A program made the position numbers and the translations under genes. Source: Hyperoodon ampullatus (lineage: Eukaryota; Chordata; Mammalia; Artiodactyla; Ziphiidae). From it: 64,000 nucleotides of DNA. How positions within the stretch are numbered: position 1 is the stretch's first letter; each line of letters opens with the position of its first letter. The stretch spans positions 6,089,527 to 6,153,526 of the forward strand of contig OX457074.1 in assembly GCA_949752795.1 (NCBI GenBank), read 5' to 3'. Shown here piece after piece: positions 26,078-39,300 of the stretch. The notes beneath the pieces were generated by a model. It was given only the letters and a program-made list of their open reading frames with translations. It made no database searches and was not told the origin of the DNA.

Positions 26078-26152
26078 CCCGGACCGGGGCATGAACCTCT
26101 GTCCCCTGCATCGGCAGGAGGACTCTCAACCACTGCGCCACCAGGGAAGCCC
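26078..26152 (-). mobile_element. SINE head fragment joined to the L1
   Basis: Only the head half of a CHR SINE (CCGGACCGGGGC to CCAGGGAAGCCC), abutting the L1 without a T-run. Confidence 0.85.
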
Positions 26153-26494
26153 AACAGTTTTAAAATGCTGTATGGATTGTAAAATTATCTTTTAATCAAG
26201 TTATTGAATTATTAAAATAGAAATATCAAAGAATTAGGATATTAAAATACATTTAAAAAACTGACTCTCTTCAATGCTTGATCATTAACCGTAAATAACA
26301 ATAATTAGGTAATTGGTGTAACAGGTCTACATTCTGCATATGTAAAGAAAATATTTCCAAAGGAACATTGAGTGACAAAAAAGGAAAGAAGATTTTTTTT
26401 TTAAATGTGTAAGTTTAAGTGGTTTCTCCTTTTCAGGAGGCCTCAGCCCGGGCGATCCCACGTGGTAAACCGCACCTGCCCCGCCTTTCTATTT

Positions 26495-26511
26495 CCACCA
26501 GGGGGCAGCGC
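26495..26511 (+). promoter_or_regulatory. Candidate CTCF site (best match in the window)
   Basis: CCACCAGGGGGCAGCGC is essentially the ideal CTCF core. It lies in a small CpG-containing unique patch (about 26,430-26,600) between a broken L1 and a SINE, pointing the same way as the sites at 17.4 and 48.7 kb. Confidence 0.65.
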
Positions 26512-26699
26512 TCACCTGCAAATGGGTGTTTCTTGGGGGGTGACTTCGGTCTGCGTCGCACACGCCCTCAGCTGGAAATTATTAAACCCCTGTTAAGAAG
26601 AAACCTCAACATTTATCTCTTCAAAGTCCAGAGCACAATGAATATAAAGACAAAATTTCCTTACATTTATATCAAGATTTACAACTTCCAAAGGGATTT

Positions 26700-26850
26700 C
26701 TTGTATATTATCTTATTTGAACCTTACAGTGAATCTGGGAATTAGGAAGAGAGGTTTCCTTCCTCTTATTTAAAGATGAGGAAACTGAAGAAAAGGACTG
26801 TTCAAGGATACACAGCTTCAAACTGGTGAGTCAGGCCAGAATGAGCCTTG
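26700..26850 (-). mobile_element. MIR SINE
   Basis: Reverse MIR words ATGAGGAAACTGAAGAAAAG and ACACAGCTTCAAACTGGTGAG. Confidence 0.6.
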
Positions 26851-26960
26851 AGATTCAGTGTGGCTCCTTTCAGTATATATAGTTATCTTAAGGTCAGGTA
26901 GAAAAGTAAAACTCAAACAATGCAAAAATCCTTCTTTAATGAAAAGGACAAATGTATTTT

Positions 26961-27171
26961 TGTTTGTTTGTTTGTTTTTGCAGTACGCGGGCCTCTCACT
27001 GTCGTGGCCTCTCCCGTTGCGGAGCACAGGCTCCGGACGCGCAGGCTCAGCGGCCATGGCTCACGGGCCCAGCCGCTCCGCGGCATGTGGGCTCTTCCCA
27101 GACCGGGGCACGAACCCGTGTCCCTTGCATCGGCAGGCGGACTCTCAACCACTGCGCCACCAGGGAAGCCC
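26961..27171 (-). mobile_element. CHR-type SINE
   Basis: (TTTG)n tail and full body. Target duplication AAATGTATTT at both sides. Confidence 0.92.
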
Positions 27172-27189
27172 AGAAATGTATTTCCTATA

Positions 27190-27955
27190 GGAGTTTGGAG
27201 GTAAGGCCCTGGGTGAGGGAGGTGTGGGTGGAGTTTAGGCCCAGTGCGGTTGGAGGGGGTCCCCGAGGGGGTCCCCGAGTGTAGGGGCGGGGCTTGGGCT
27301 CTGCACGGTAGGAGGGAGGCTCTGAGGGCAGAGGATTAGGCCCGGGAGTCCAACAGCGCCTAAGTGGACAGGGAAGGCACTGGCTGTGTTCCTTTCCTTT
27401 CCTCTGTGCCCACCCCCCTAAGGGTCTCCCCTGTCCCCGCAGGACCCCTAACCGTGGGTGGGTCCCGCTGGGTGTAGGAACTCCCCACCTCCCCCAGCCA
27501 CCCCTCAGGAGTGCCGGTCCTGTAGGTCCGGCCTTTACTTTGGCTCCCCCTTCCCTCCCTCCCACTCCCTCAGGACCTGCGCGGCTGGAGGAGGCCTAGT
27601 GAGCACAGGATCAGGCCTGGGACCTCAGCAGGCTTCTGGGTGCCCAACTGGGCGGGGGAAACCTGGCCACGCTCCCTTTTGATCCTCTGCCCTCCCAATG
27701 GTCCCCCAATGACCCCCTTCAGGAGTGGGGTTCCTTCCCCTCCCCCAGCCGGCCTCAGGGGCACCGGTCCCATCCCGCCTCCACTTCTCCTCCCCCCTCA
27801 CGGCCCCCACCAACGCCCCACGTCCTACTGGTCACTGGGGGTTCCCCCTGTCCCCTTAGGTGTTCGTGGTCCCCCACTGGTGCCTCGTAGGTGCCCTCGT
27901 TGTGCAGAGACGCGAATTCCGCATCCTCCTAGCCCGCCATCTTGACTCCGCCTGC
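27190..27955 (-). mobile_element. Orphan L1 5'UTR
   Basis: GC-rich block matching the L1 5'UTR at 8,500-9,150 (shared CCACTTCTCCTCCCCC, CAGCCACCCCTCAGG, CACCGGTCC). It ends at the right in the L1 start CGGAGTCAAGATGGCGGGC (minus). No ORF1 or ORF2 follows. Long open frames here are by-products of GC content. Confidence 0.8.
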
Positions 27956-29529
27956 CCCACCCACCTCCTTCTTCTATGTAGCTTTTCAAGCCAACTACTA
28001 GTCCCCTTCCAGGGAGTCTATGTGGAGCAGTGCATATACTTTGAGTTAAACAGATCTGTGTTTTAGTCCAGGCTTACTGTTTTCCAGCTTGGATAAGTAT
28101 TAGTTATCTTCTCTGAGTCTCAGTTGCCTTATCTGTGAAACTTCCAAGAGATGTTGGGAAAATGAATAAGAAACAATAGTGCCTGGCACATAGTAGGCCC
28201 TCAATAAATGCCCGTTCCCTCTCTTTCTTTCTTTTCCCTCTTACTCCCCTGCTTTAGTTCATAGCGGTCTCTGAAACTCAGTTATACCTAATTATACCAC
28301 ACATTCACTCAAGAAGTATTTATCGAATGCTAAGTGTGTGCCAGGGACTCTGACGGGACAATTATGGGCCCTCGATTTTTGACAATTGTCATGTATGCTT
28401 CTTGATCAAAGTTCCTTCTAAGCTCAACATCTGAGCATGCATTGATTCTAGATATTCATGCATATCCCAAGCTGTCCAGAGTTGCCCTTGGACAAAATTG
28501 GGGAGTTGTTAAAGTTTGTCATTGACATTTCTACTCTCTTCTTTCGTTGCTCTTTTCTTCTCCAGGTCGAAATCTCTCTCTGCCTTTCATCTGAAGCCAT
28601 GAGCTATCTGGTGTTTTAACTTTTTTTTTTTTTTTTTTGCTGTCTAAAGAAAAGATATGATATTGTTCATTTACATTAACAGAAATACAGCCTTATTCAC
28701 TGTGTGTTGTTCCAGGCCCCCTAGCATTTGCATTTTGAACTTTTTCTTCAGTTGTGAAATAAGAGATGGTTCCTTGTAATAGGAATTTCAGTTATTGGTG
28801 AGGAGAAGAGAGGTTATTTTGGGCAGAAGTCTGTTGAAATCACAGTTGCCCACTTAAAAGGGCAACTTTTCAGGCTAAGCATTCTTTCTGAATGCATGTG
28901 GGGGAGTAGACTGAAGAGAAGGCATGAACTTTCTTATTGCTTATTCCACACACAGATCTCTTCCTGCTTCCATGCCCAGTTCTTAGACTTCTGTCTCTGG
29001 AGGCTGCTCTGAATTTCAGGAAGTTTCCTCTTCTTCACACTCTCTCTCTGCCACTTCTTTTTCCTGTCTTATCTCCCAATCTACTTAAGATTCCCAAATG
29101 ACCTAAGTGGAAGCTCTACACTACCCTGTTTCCTTGTGCTAGGATCTCCACTTCAGTCCACTGCACCCCATCCCCATTGCATGGGGATTGTTCTGCTTTT
29201 TCTATGCCAGCTTTCCATGGCCCTGAGAGCCCATGTTTTTGTTACATTTAGGTGCACAAGATGAAGGGGGTGAAAATGCGTGGAAAGACATAATAGTCTC
29301 AGCTTTCATCAGGGTTTCAAGAGTAGACACTGATTATTGGGAATTTAGATTCAGGAGAGTTGTCTTTAGCATATATCTGTTTCTGTAGCAGAGAGGAGGA
29401 AGAGAATTAAACTTGCATGTATCACGAAAACTCTCAATGAAAACACTAATATAGCAATTTGAGAACCAATAAAATGAGAAAAGAGAAACTAGAAATTGTC
29501 TGCAGACATAAAGTAATAATAATCTAATT
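27956..29529. other. Unique DNA with one MIR
   Basis: MIR at about 28,075-28,215; T18 run at 28,621. No gene seen. Confidence 0.5.
28075..28215 (+). mobile_element. MIR SINE
   Basis: TCTCTGAGTCTCAGTTGCCT, ATCTGTGAAAC and the typical end GTGCCTGGCACATAGTAGG. Confidence 0.8.
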
Positions 29530-29544
29530 CAGCAAATGGGTATT

Positions 29545-32500
29545 TTTTTGAATTTTAAAATTTTATTCTATTTATTTTTTATACAGCAGGTTCTTATTAG
29601 TTATCTATTATATATATATTAGTGTATACATGTCAATCCCAATCTCCCAATTCATCCCACCACCACCACCCCTCCACCACTTTCCCCCCTTGGTGTCCAT
29701 ACGTTTGTTCTCTACATCTGTGTCTCTATTTCTGCCCTGCAAACAGGTTCATCTGTACCATTTTTCTAGGTTCCACATGTATGATATTTGTTTTTCTCTT
29801 TCTGACTTACGTGACTGTATGACAGTCTAGATCCGTCCACATCTCTACAAATGACCCAATTTCATTCCTTTTTATGGCTGAGTAATATTCCATCGCATAT
29901 ACATACCAGATCTTCTTTATCCATTCATCTGTCGATGGGCATTTAGGTTGCTTCCATGACTTGGCTATTGTAAATAGTGCTGCAATGAACATTGGGGTGC
30001 ATGTGTCTTTTTGAATTATGGTTTTCTCTGGGTATATGCCCAGTAGTGAGATTGCTGGGTCATAGGTAGCTCTATTTTTAGTTTTTTAAGGAACCTCCAT
30101 ACTGTTCTCCATAGTGGCTGTATCAATTTACATTCCCACCAACAGTGCAAGACGGTTCCCTTTTCTCCACACCCTCTCCAGCATTTGTTGTTTGTAGAGT
30201 TTCTGATGATGCCCATTCTAACGGGTGTGAGGTGATACCTCATTGTAGTTTTGATTTGCATTTCTCTAATAGTTAGTGATGTTGAGCAGCTTTTCATGTG
30301 CTTCTTGGCCATCTGATTTCTGTGTGTTAATTTTGTATCCTGCTACTTTACCAAATTCACTGATTAGTTCTAGAAGTTTTTTGGTGGCATCTTTAGGATT
30401 ATCTATGTATAGTATCACGTCATCGGCAAACAGTGGCAGTTTTACTTCTTCTTCTCCAGTTTTTATTCCTTTTATCTCTTTTTCTTCTCTGATTACTGTG
30501 GCTAGGGCTGCCAATACTATGTTGAATAATAGTGGCAGGGTGGACATCCTTGTCTTGTCCTGATCTTAGAGGAAATGCTTTCAGTGTTTCACCACTGAGA
30601 ATGATGTTTGCTATGGGTTTGTCATATATGGCTTTTATTATTTTGAAGTAGGTTCCCTCTATGCCCACTTTCTGGAGAGTTTTTATCATAAATGGGTGTT
30701 GAATTTTGTCAAAAGCTTTTTCTGCATCTATTGAGAAGATCATATGGTTTTTCTTCAGTTTTTTAATATGGTGTATCACATTGATTGATTTGCATATATT
30801 GAAGAATCCTTGCATCCCTGGGATAAATCCCACTTGATCATGGTGTATGATCCTTTTAATGTGTTGTTGGATTCTGTTTGCTAGTATTTTGTTGAGGATT
30901 CTTTCATCTATGTTCATCAGTGATAGTGGTCTGTAATATTCTTTTTTTGTAATATCTTTGTCTGGTCTTGGTATCAGGGTGATGGTAGCCTCATAGAATG
31001 AGTTGGGGAATGTTCCTTCCTTTGCAATTTTTTGGAAGAGTTTGAGAAGGATAGGTGTTAGCTCTTCTCTAAATATTTGATACAATTCACCCGTGAAGCC
31101 ATCTGACCCTGAAATTTTGTTTCTTGGTAGATTTTTAATCACGGTTTCGATTTCATTACTTGTGATTGGTCTGTTCATATTTTCTGTTTCTTCCTGGTTC
31201 AGTCTTGGAAGGTTGTGCTTTTCTAAGAATTTGTCCATTTCTTCCAGGTTGTCCATTTTATTGGCATAGAGTTGCTTGTAGTAGTCTCTTAGGATGCTTT
31301 GTATTTCTGCAGTGTCTGTTTTAACTTCTCCTTTTTCATTTCTAATTTATTGATATGAGTCCTCTCCCTCTTTTTCTTGATGAGTCTGGCTAATGGTTTA
31401 TCAATTTTGTTTATCTTCTCAAAGAAGCACCTTTTAGTTTTATTGATCTTTGCTCTTGTTTTCTTTGTTTCTATTTCATTTATTTCTGCTCTGATCTTTA
31501 TGATTTCTTTCCTTCTACTAACTTTGGGTTTTGTTTGTTCTTCTTTCTCTAGTTCCTATAGGTGTAAGGTTAGATTGTTTATTTGAGATTTTTCTTGTTT
31601 CTTGAGGTAGGCTTGTATTGCTATAAACTTCCCTCTTAGAACTGCTTTTGCTGCATCCCATAGATTTTGGATCATCGTGTTTTCGTTGTAATTTGTCTCT
31701 AGGTATTTTTTGATTTCCTCTTTGATTTCTTCAGTGTTCTCTTGGTTATTTAGTAACATATTGTTTAGCCTCCATGTGTTTGTGTTTTTTACGCTTTTTT
31801 CCCTGTAATTGATTTCTAATCTCATAGCGTTGTTGTTGGAAAACATGCTTAATATGATTTCAATTTTCTTAAATTTACTGAGGCTTGGTTTGTGACCCAA
31901 GATATGATCTATCCTGGAGAATGCTCTGTGTGCACTTGAGAAGAAAGTGTAATCTGCTGTTTTGGGATGGAATGTCCTATAAATATCAATTAAATCTATC
32001 TGGTCTATTCTGTCATTTAAAGCTTGTGTTTCCTTATTAATTTTCTGTCTGGATGATCTGTCCATTGGTGTAAGTGAGGTGTTAAAGTCCCCCACTATTG
32101 TTGTGTTACTGTCGATTTCCTCTTTTATAGCTGTTAGCAGTTGCCTTATGTATTGAGGTGCTCCTATGTTGGGTGCCTATATATTTATAATTGTTATATC
32201 TTCTTCTTGGATTGATCCCTTGATCATTATGTAGTGTCCTTCCTTGTCTCTTGTAACAATCTTTATTTTAAAGTCTATTTTATCTGATATGAGTATTGCT
32301 ACTCCAGCTTTCTTTTGATTTCCATTTGCATGGGATATCTTTTTCCATCCCCTCACTTTCAGTCTGTATGTGTCCCTAGGTCTGAAGTGGGTCTTTTGTA
32401 GACAGCATATATATGGGTCTTGTTATTGTATCCATTCAGCCAGTCTATGTCTTTTGTTTGGAGCATTTAATCCATTCACGTTGAAGGTAATTATCGATAT

Positions 32501-34403
32501 GTATGTTCCTATTACCATTTTCTTAATTGTTACGGGGTTTTTTTGTACATCCTTTTCTTCTCTTGTGTCTCCCACTTAGAGAAGTTCCTTTAGCATTTGT
32601 TGTAGAGCTGGTTTGGTGGTGCTGAATTCTTTTAGCTTTTGCTTGTCTGTAAAGCTTTTGATTTCTCCATCAAATCTGAATGAGATCCTTGCCGGGTAGA
32701 GTAATCTTGGTTGTAATTTCTTCCCTTTCATCACTTTAAATATGTCATGCCACTCCCTTCTGGCTTGTAGAGTTTCTGCTGAGAAATCAGCTGTTAACCT
32801 TATGGGAGTTCCCTTGTATGTTATTTGTCATTTTTCCCTTTTTGCTTTCAATAATTTTTCTTTGCCTTTAATTTTTGTCAGTTTGATGACTATGTGTCTT
32901 GGCATGTTTCTCCTTGGGTTTATCCTGCCTGGGACTCTCTGTGCTTCCTGGACTTGGGTGGCTATTTCCTTTCCCATGTTAGGGAAGTTTTCGACTATAA
33001 TCTCTTCAAATATTTTCTCGGGTCCTTTCTCTCTCTCTTCTCCCTCTGGAACCCCTTTAATGCAAATGTTGTTGCATTTAATGTTGTCCCAGAGGTCTCT
33101 TAGGCTGTCTTCATTTCTTTTCATTCTTTTTTCCTTATTCTGTTCCACAGCAGTGAATTCCACCATTCTGTCTTCCAGGTCACTTATCCGTTCTTCTGCC
33201 TCAGTCATTCTGCTATTGATTCTTCTAGCGTATTTTTCTTTTCAGTTATTGTTTTGTTCATCTCTGTTTGTTTGTTCTTTAATCCTTCTAGGTGTTTGAT
33301 GTTTAATTCTTCTAGGTCTTTGTTAAACATTTCTTCCATCTTGATTTTTGCCTCCATTCTTTTTCTGAGGTCCTGGATCATCTGCACTATCATTATTCTG
33401 AGTTCTTTTTCTGGAAGTTTGCCTATCTCCACTTCATTTAGTTGTTTTTCTGGGGTTTTACCTTGTTCCTTCATCTGGTACATAGTTCTCTGCCTTTTCA
33501 TTTTGTCTCTCTTTCTGTGAATGTGGTTTTCCTTCCACAGGCTGCAGGATTATAGTTCTTTTTGCTTCTGCTGTCTGCCTTCTGGTGGATGAGGCTATCT
33601 AAGAGGCTTGTGCAAGTTTCCTGATGGGAGGGACTGGTGGTAGGTAGAGCTGGGTGTTGCTCTAGTAGGCAGAGCTCAGTAAAACTCTAATCTGCTTGTC
33701 TACTGATGGGTGGAACTGGGTTCCCTCCCTGTTGGTTGTTTGGCCTGAGGCGACCCAGCACTGCAGCTTACCTGGCTGTTTGGTGGGGCCAATGGCAGAC
33801 TCCAGCAGGGCTCACTCCAAGGAGAACTTCCTAGAACTTCCACTGCCAGTGTCTCCATCCCCACAGTGAGCCACAGCCCCCGCCGCCTCTGCAGGAGACC
33901 CTCCAACCAGCAGGTAGGTCTGGTTCAGTATCCTATGGGGTCACTGCTCCTTCCCCTGGGTCCCAATGCACACACTGCCTTGTGTGTGCCCTCCAAGAGT
34001 GGAGTCTCTGTTTCCCCCAGTCCTGTCGAAGTCCTGCAATCAAATCCCACTAGCCTTCAATGTCTGATTCTCTAGGAATTCCTCCTCCCGTTGCCGAACC
34101 CCCAGGTTGGGAAACCTGACATGGGGCTCAGAACCTTCACTCTACTGGGTGAACTTCTGTGGTATCAGTGTTCTCCAGTTTTTGAGTCACCCACCCAGCA
34201 GTCATTGAATTTGATTTTATTGTGATTATGCCCCTACTACCGTCTCATTTTGGATTCTCCTTTGTCTTTGGTTGTGGGATATCTTTTTTGGTGAGTTCCA
34301 GTGTCTTTCTGTCAAGGGTTGTTCAGCAGTTAGTTGTGATTCTGGCGTTCTTGCAAGAGGGAGTGAGAGCACGTCCTTCTACTCCGCCATCTTGAACCAA
34401 TCT
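29545..34403 (-). mobile_element. L1 with both ends, internally deleted
   Basis: Target duplication CAGCAAATGGGTATT (29530-29544) / CAGCAAGTGGGTATT (34404-34418). 3'UTR at the left; ORF2 about 29,800-32,600; ORF1 33,501-32,828; 5'UTR to 34,403, ending in the L1 start (minus: GATTGGTTCAAGATGGCGG). Compared with the L1 at 2.4-9.2 kb, about 1,030 bases of ORF2 are missing at about 30,315. Frames are broken, so it is dead. Confidence 0.92.
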
Positions 34404-34418
34404 CAGCAAGTGGGTATT

Positions 34419-36084
34419 GAGTGCTGACCCTACAAAGCCATTTGACCTCCAGATCCACTTTCCAATTTTCTCCATCCTGCTCTCTGCTCCAGGAGGATAG
34501 CTGCCCTCTGTCCTTCATTATCTTTGCCCAGAGGGAACCTAATCAGGAAACTGGAGGGAGGTAAGAGGATGAGTTTTGGGTGTTTATTCCCCTGGCATCT
34601 CCTACGTGTTGTCTGTGGCCTTTCATAAAATGCACAACTCCTCTCAAGGTGGCCCTCTTTATATAACTTTCCCTTTCTAACTCACCTCCCTTCATCCCTC
34701 TGCACTTAGGGGTCATAAGCTCCTCCCGGTGGTTTCCCTACATCATGCCCACACTTTTGCAAATAGTCCTTTTATTAAACTCTTTTAGATTTCCCCTAAT
34801 TCCAGTGTGTATGCTGTTCCCTGCTCAGACTCTGCAGTATGGTAGGACTTGTATAAAGTTTTTGTCCTCCAGGAAGTTAATAGGAAAATGAATAATTGCA
34901 ATGCCATGGTTAATAAATACTTATCAAGGTGTAAGCTCTTTGAAGGTAGAGACCCCATATTATTCATGTTTCTTTCTTGATACTTAGCATCGTGCTAGGT
35001 GTAAGCAGGTGCTTACCAGTGTCGAGGTAAAAGTGGACGTATGTATAATGGGTGGGAGAGCGGAGATGGAATTGAGCAACTGTTCCAGGATGCTCCAGGT
35101 AGCCTTCACAGTGTAGCTACTCATGGCAGTCATAACAGACTGTTTGCCTTAAACAAAGGAATTTACTAGAAGAATATCAATGGCTTCTAGAATCAAAGGA
35201 AGCCAGGAGGGCAGGTCTGGAAGAACTTGGGTGCTCTGTATGGCTAGTTTTCCGAAACCACAACAAAAGTCACACATTTCATATGAGTGGGGCATCCTCA
35301 TGAACGGCCCTTGGCTTTGGTTTCTTTAAGGTGTATTGACACAGGTTTCTGGATACATGTTGTATTCACTCTACAGAAACTTTCTGGGCTTCTTTCTTCT
35401 AATCTTCCTCTCAGAAAGCCTGCTCACTGCTGCAGTTAAGGTAAGAAGAAAGAAGATCTCAGGTGTGATCAGGTAATAGAATAAGAGGAGATCTAATCCT
35501 CCATGACACCCTATGTCTTGGGACTACAGAAACCAGCTCACCTCTCTCTCCCTGGCCTCTTCACTAAATGAAAGGCAGGGTAATGAAGGCAGTAGGTGAG
35601 AACCATAGTTAGGTTACAAGGGTCAGCAGGAGTTAAGGAACAATGGCAGATGAGTTAAGTAACAGTGGCAGATGAGTTCTTCCCCTGAAGAGCCAAGCAT
35701 GCGTGCAGCGGTGGGGCTGCTTTTGCTGAGTGTGAGAGAGGGTGTTTTCCCATCTCTGGGGAGGAATAGAAGAAGCAGAACCTACTGAAGTTTCCGTCGT
35801 TGAATCTGGACCTTCGTTTTGCTGCCCTCTTCCTCTCCCACCGCCCTTAGTAACCCTGTGCTCTGAAGTTGCTCCCCAGTACCCTAGAGCTGCATCCCCA
35901 TTGAGTTAGTCCTCCCCTGATAGGTTCCATTTCCCTAACTTCTCCTTCCCTTCTGAAACTTTTGAGCTTGTGTGGGAACAGGTGTTAAGAAGATAACTAT
36001 CTGGTTAGTCTAATTCAGTCTAAGGTGTTACTTACCAACAAGGTGGGTAGGGGTGGAGAAGTAGTCACCAAAGCTATTTACATT
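34419..36084. other. Unique intergenic DNA
   Basis: No gene seen; an L2/MIR-like scrap at about 34,920-35,000. Confidence 0.5.
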
Positions 36085-36099
36085 AAAAATGTACCTTTT

Positions 36100-36314
36100 G
36101 GGTTTCCCTGGTGGCGCAGTGGTTGAGAGTCCGCCTGCCAATGCGGGGGACACGGGTTCGTGTCCCGGTCCGGGAAGGTCCCACGTGCCACGGAGCGGCT
36201 GGTCCTGTGAGCCATGGCCGCTGAGCCTGCGCGTCTGGAGCCTGTGCACCGCAGCGGGAGAGGCCACAGCAGTGAGAGGCCCGCGTACGGCAAAAAAAAA
36301 AAAAAAAAAAAAAA
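36100..36314 (+). mobile_element. CHR-type SINE
   Basis: Full body with A-tail. Target duplication AAAAATGTACCTTTT at 36085-36099 and 36315-36329. Confidence 0.94.
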
Positions 36315-36329
36315 AAAAATGTACCTTTT

Positions 36330-39300
36330 ATCTAAGTGAAATTTCAGGCAGTGTGATGATGAAAATTTTGGAGAAAAGACTTTTCTGTATTCTTTCAATA
36401 AATACAATTTGACTATTAGATCAGCTGAATTAGGAAAGAGGGTAACAAGGTTTTTTGTTTGTTTTGGTCTGTACGTCTTTTTTCCTCACCTGGAAGGAAG
36501 GGGAAGTGCCCTGGCTCCGATTTCCCCACTTTTGTGCATTGACCATGTTTTATATACCAGAAATTTTACATTGCTCCTGAAGATGCAAAGATAGGTAAGA
36601 TGTGGTCTTTGCTCTAAAGGAAGCCATATCTTGGGGGCAGAGGGTAGGGGGTAATACAAAAATAATTGCAAAATAGGATGAAAAGTTTAATAATACAGAT
36701 TTATATAAAACATATGAAGCACCCAAAAAAGAGAAACCAGCCTCTGGAGGACTTAGGGAAATTCATTTGAATGGTGTCTTAAAAAAAATGAGTGGGGAAA
36801 AAATTTTTCTAGGCAGAGGGACCAGCATATATAAAGGAGGTGTAAACATGCATGACATATTTGAACAACTGTGAAAAGTTTGGTTTGGCTAGGGCATAAA
36901 ATTTGTATGAGTGAGTGCCAAGAGATAAGCCTGGAAAAATAAGTTGGAGGCAGATGGGGAAGGATCTTTAATGTCATTCTAAGGAATTTGGACTTGGTCC
37001 CATAGTCAGGGGGTGGACCATTGAAGGTTGCGAAGCAGCGGATGAACATGCTCTTAATTTTTAGAAAGATAACATTATTGGCAGTGTACTATATGGACTG
37101 GAGGGAAACTGGAGGCTGGGAGATGAGAAAGGAGAATTTGCAAGGGTCCGTGGGGAGTGTAAGAAACAATGACAACTTCAAGAAAGTTGCAGTGGGGTGG
37201 TAAGAAGGGGAAGTTAGAAGATAGAAATGGGGGCATTTGACTATTGACTAGTTACAGGTTGATGAAGGAGAGGGAGGAAACCTTAAATGACAAGAGGTCT
37301 CCAGTTTTGGACTGTGGGGAGTGCCATTAACTAATATGGGAAAGCAAAGGAGGAGCAGGTTTTGTAGGAAAGATAATGTGTCCAGGATAACAAAGATTAG
37401 GGATGAAGCACCTGTCAACACCCAGGTATAGATATTCCATAGGTATTTGCAATGTGAGTTCTGGGATTCAGAAACTGTGGCTAGATTTGGAAGTTTTAGT
37501 GACAAGGAGCAACCGTGGAATGGGATGAGATTTCCCAGGGAGAATAGAGATGAGGACCAAGAATAAAACCTTGAGGAACTGTGACACTTAAGGAGAAACA
37601 AAAGAGATTGAAAGGTAACAAAGAAAAACAGAGAAAACCAAGAGACAGAAGTTTCAAGAAAGCCAAGGAGAGGAAGAGGAGAATTTCAAGAAGATGGAGT
37701 GGTCAACATGTCAAAGATATCGATGGTTCAGAGATGTCAAGTAGGACGAGGGCTTTCCATGTGGCTGTTATGGCTTCTGGAAAGACCATTATAAGTACTG
37801 GGGAGTGAGTGATCTCAAAGCTACCAACTAAAATACACACAGATTCTCATTCTTTATAGTTTGTGAATTATATAACATGACATGAACTTGCACAGATTAA
37901 AGGAAAATTTTAATTTCCTTTAAAAGAAATGGATATAAGAATTTAGGAGAGAGCTTAAGGCTTAGGGATCATCAATATTGAGGTGATAGTCAAAGTCTTG
38001 AAAACAACTGCATTTTTAATGTAGAGAAGAGCAGAAGTTTAAGAGTGGAAGTTGAGGAAACCCTCAGAATTAGGCTTAGCACAGAGGAAAAGCAAGTACT
38101 TGGTAAAGGGAGTGAATAGGAGTCATCTGGAAGGCTGGAAAAGCCTTAGGGGATTACAGCACGGATTGAAGCATGGGTGACTCACCTGGTGGAGTCTACA
38201 GAACCTCCTAGAAGTTCTTCCAGGTCTTGAGTTTCAAATTCTGTGGAGAGATCAAGGAGAATGAGGTCTAGAAAAATGTCCATGATATTGGCCACAAGAT
38301 CCTTGAAGATCTGAAAGCAAGAATTTTCTGGACAGTTTAGGCCCAGAAACCAAACCATCTGTCACTAGGGAAGGAGAGGATGGTGATAGAATGACGCCAT
38401 CTGTGTCTTGTATTGCTACAGCATCCCGCGTGGGCGTAAAAGACAAAAGGATGGTGAAGAGGGAAGCAAGGGTGGAGTGAATACAAGATTGTTGGAGGTA
38501 GAATGCACTTGGAAACAGAAGCAAGTAGAATTTTGGAGCTCCTTAGAGCTTCTGGGAAACAAACAAACAAACAAACAAACAAAAGGAGAACACTTAGGGA
38601 GCCAAGAAGTGAGATAGCTGTTAGATACCTGGAAAGAAAGAGTAATCAGAAATAATAGTGATCCAAGAGAGAGTGAAGCCTCAGTGATGTAGGAAACCAC
38701 CTGTTGGATGACTAATTTAACCTTTATCATAGGGGACTTTTCATAAAGGACAGATATGTGGTATCATTAAAAAATGACTGAAAAAAATCTGTATTTTTTA
38801 GAAGAGTCATTGTGGTGAATGGGCATTGAGCTTGGAAGGTGTGTATCATTCTCCCTTGTACTTTTAGAATGATAGACTTCATTTCCATGTACCATGAACT
38901 CAGGGGCTGCCCTCTGTTACTTGAAAGAGGTGGTTACAGCTATAAATATGGAAGTGACATTGAGGTATCCCCATGAACTTGGGAGAAAAGGAAAATATAG
39001 TTGCCTTCCTAACTGAACTAATAAAACCAAAATATAATCTATCTCCCGGAGTCAACACCTGGGTAAGGAGTGTGGTCATCAGGGAATATCAAAAGGGGAA
39101 TTCAGAGAAGGTGGCTTTGGCTTCATCTTAGGCAGAGAGATGCTAAATTTGGGCACATGGACAATCCAGCCACTAGAGAGGAATTGCCTAGTGTAGGGCA
39201 AAGATGTTTCGCCTGGCCTCAGTAAGATCTGGAGGAAGTGTTCCTCAAACCTCTGCTTGAATCTGTGCTTATGCAGCAACTTTATGATCCCTAATTCATC

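Larger units (their letters stand above)
26153..26960. other. Unique DNA with a CpG-containing patch and a MIR
   Basis: 26,430-26,600 is GC-rich and holds the best CTCF candidate. 26,700-26,850 looks like a reverse MIR (AAAGATGAGGAAACTGAAGA... ACACAGCTTC). No exon. Confidence 0.5.

Noticed and set aside
27185..27945. Several 60-126 codon frames in GC-rich DNA, gene-like at first sight
   Set aside because: The block matches the L1 5'UTR at 8.5-9.15 kb and ends in the L1 5' terminus; open frames come from low AT content.
30420..31256. A 278-codon frame with reverse-transcriptase features
   Set aside because: It is a piece of L1 ORF2 in a damaged copy with an internal deletion, not a host gene.
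36100..36175. tRNA-like A and B boxes (a possible tRNA gene)
   Set aside because: They belong to the SINE head, which derives from a tRNA; no cloverleaf with an intact acceptor was seen.
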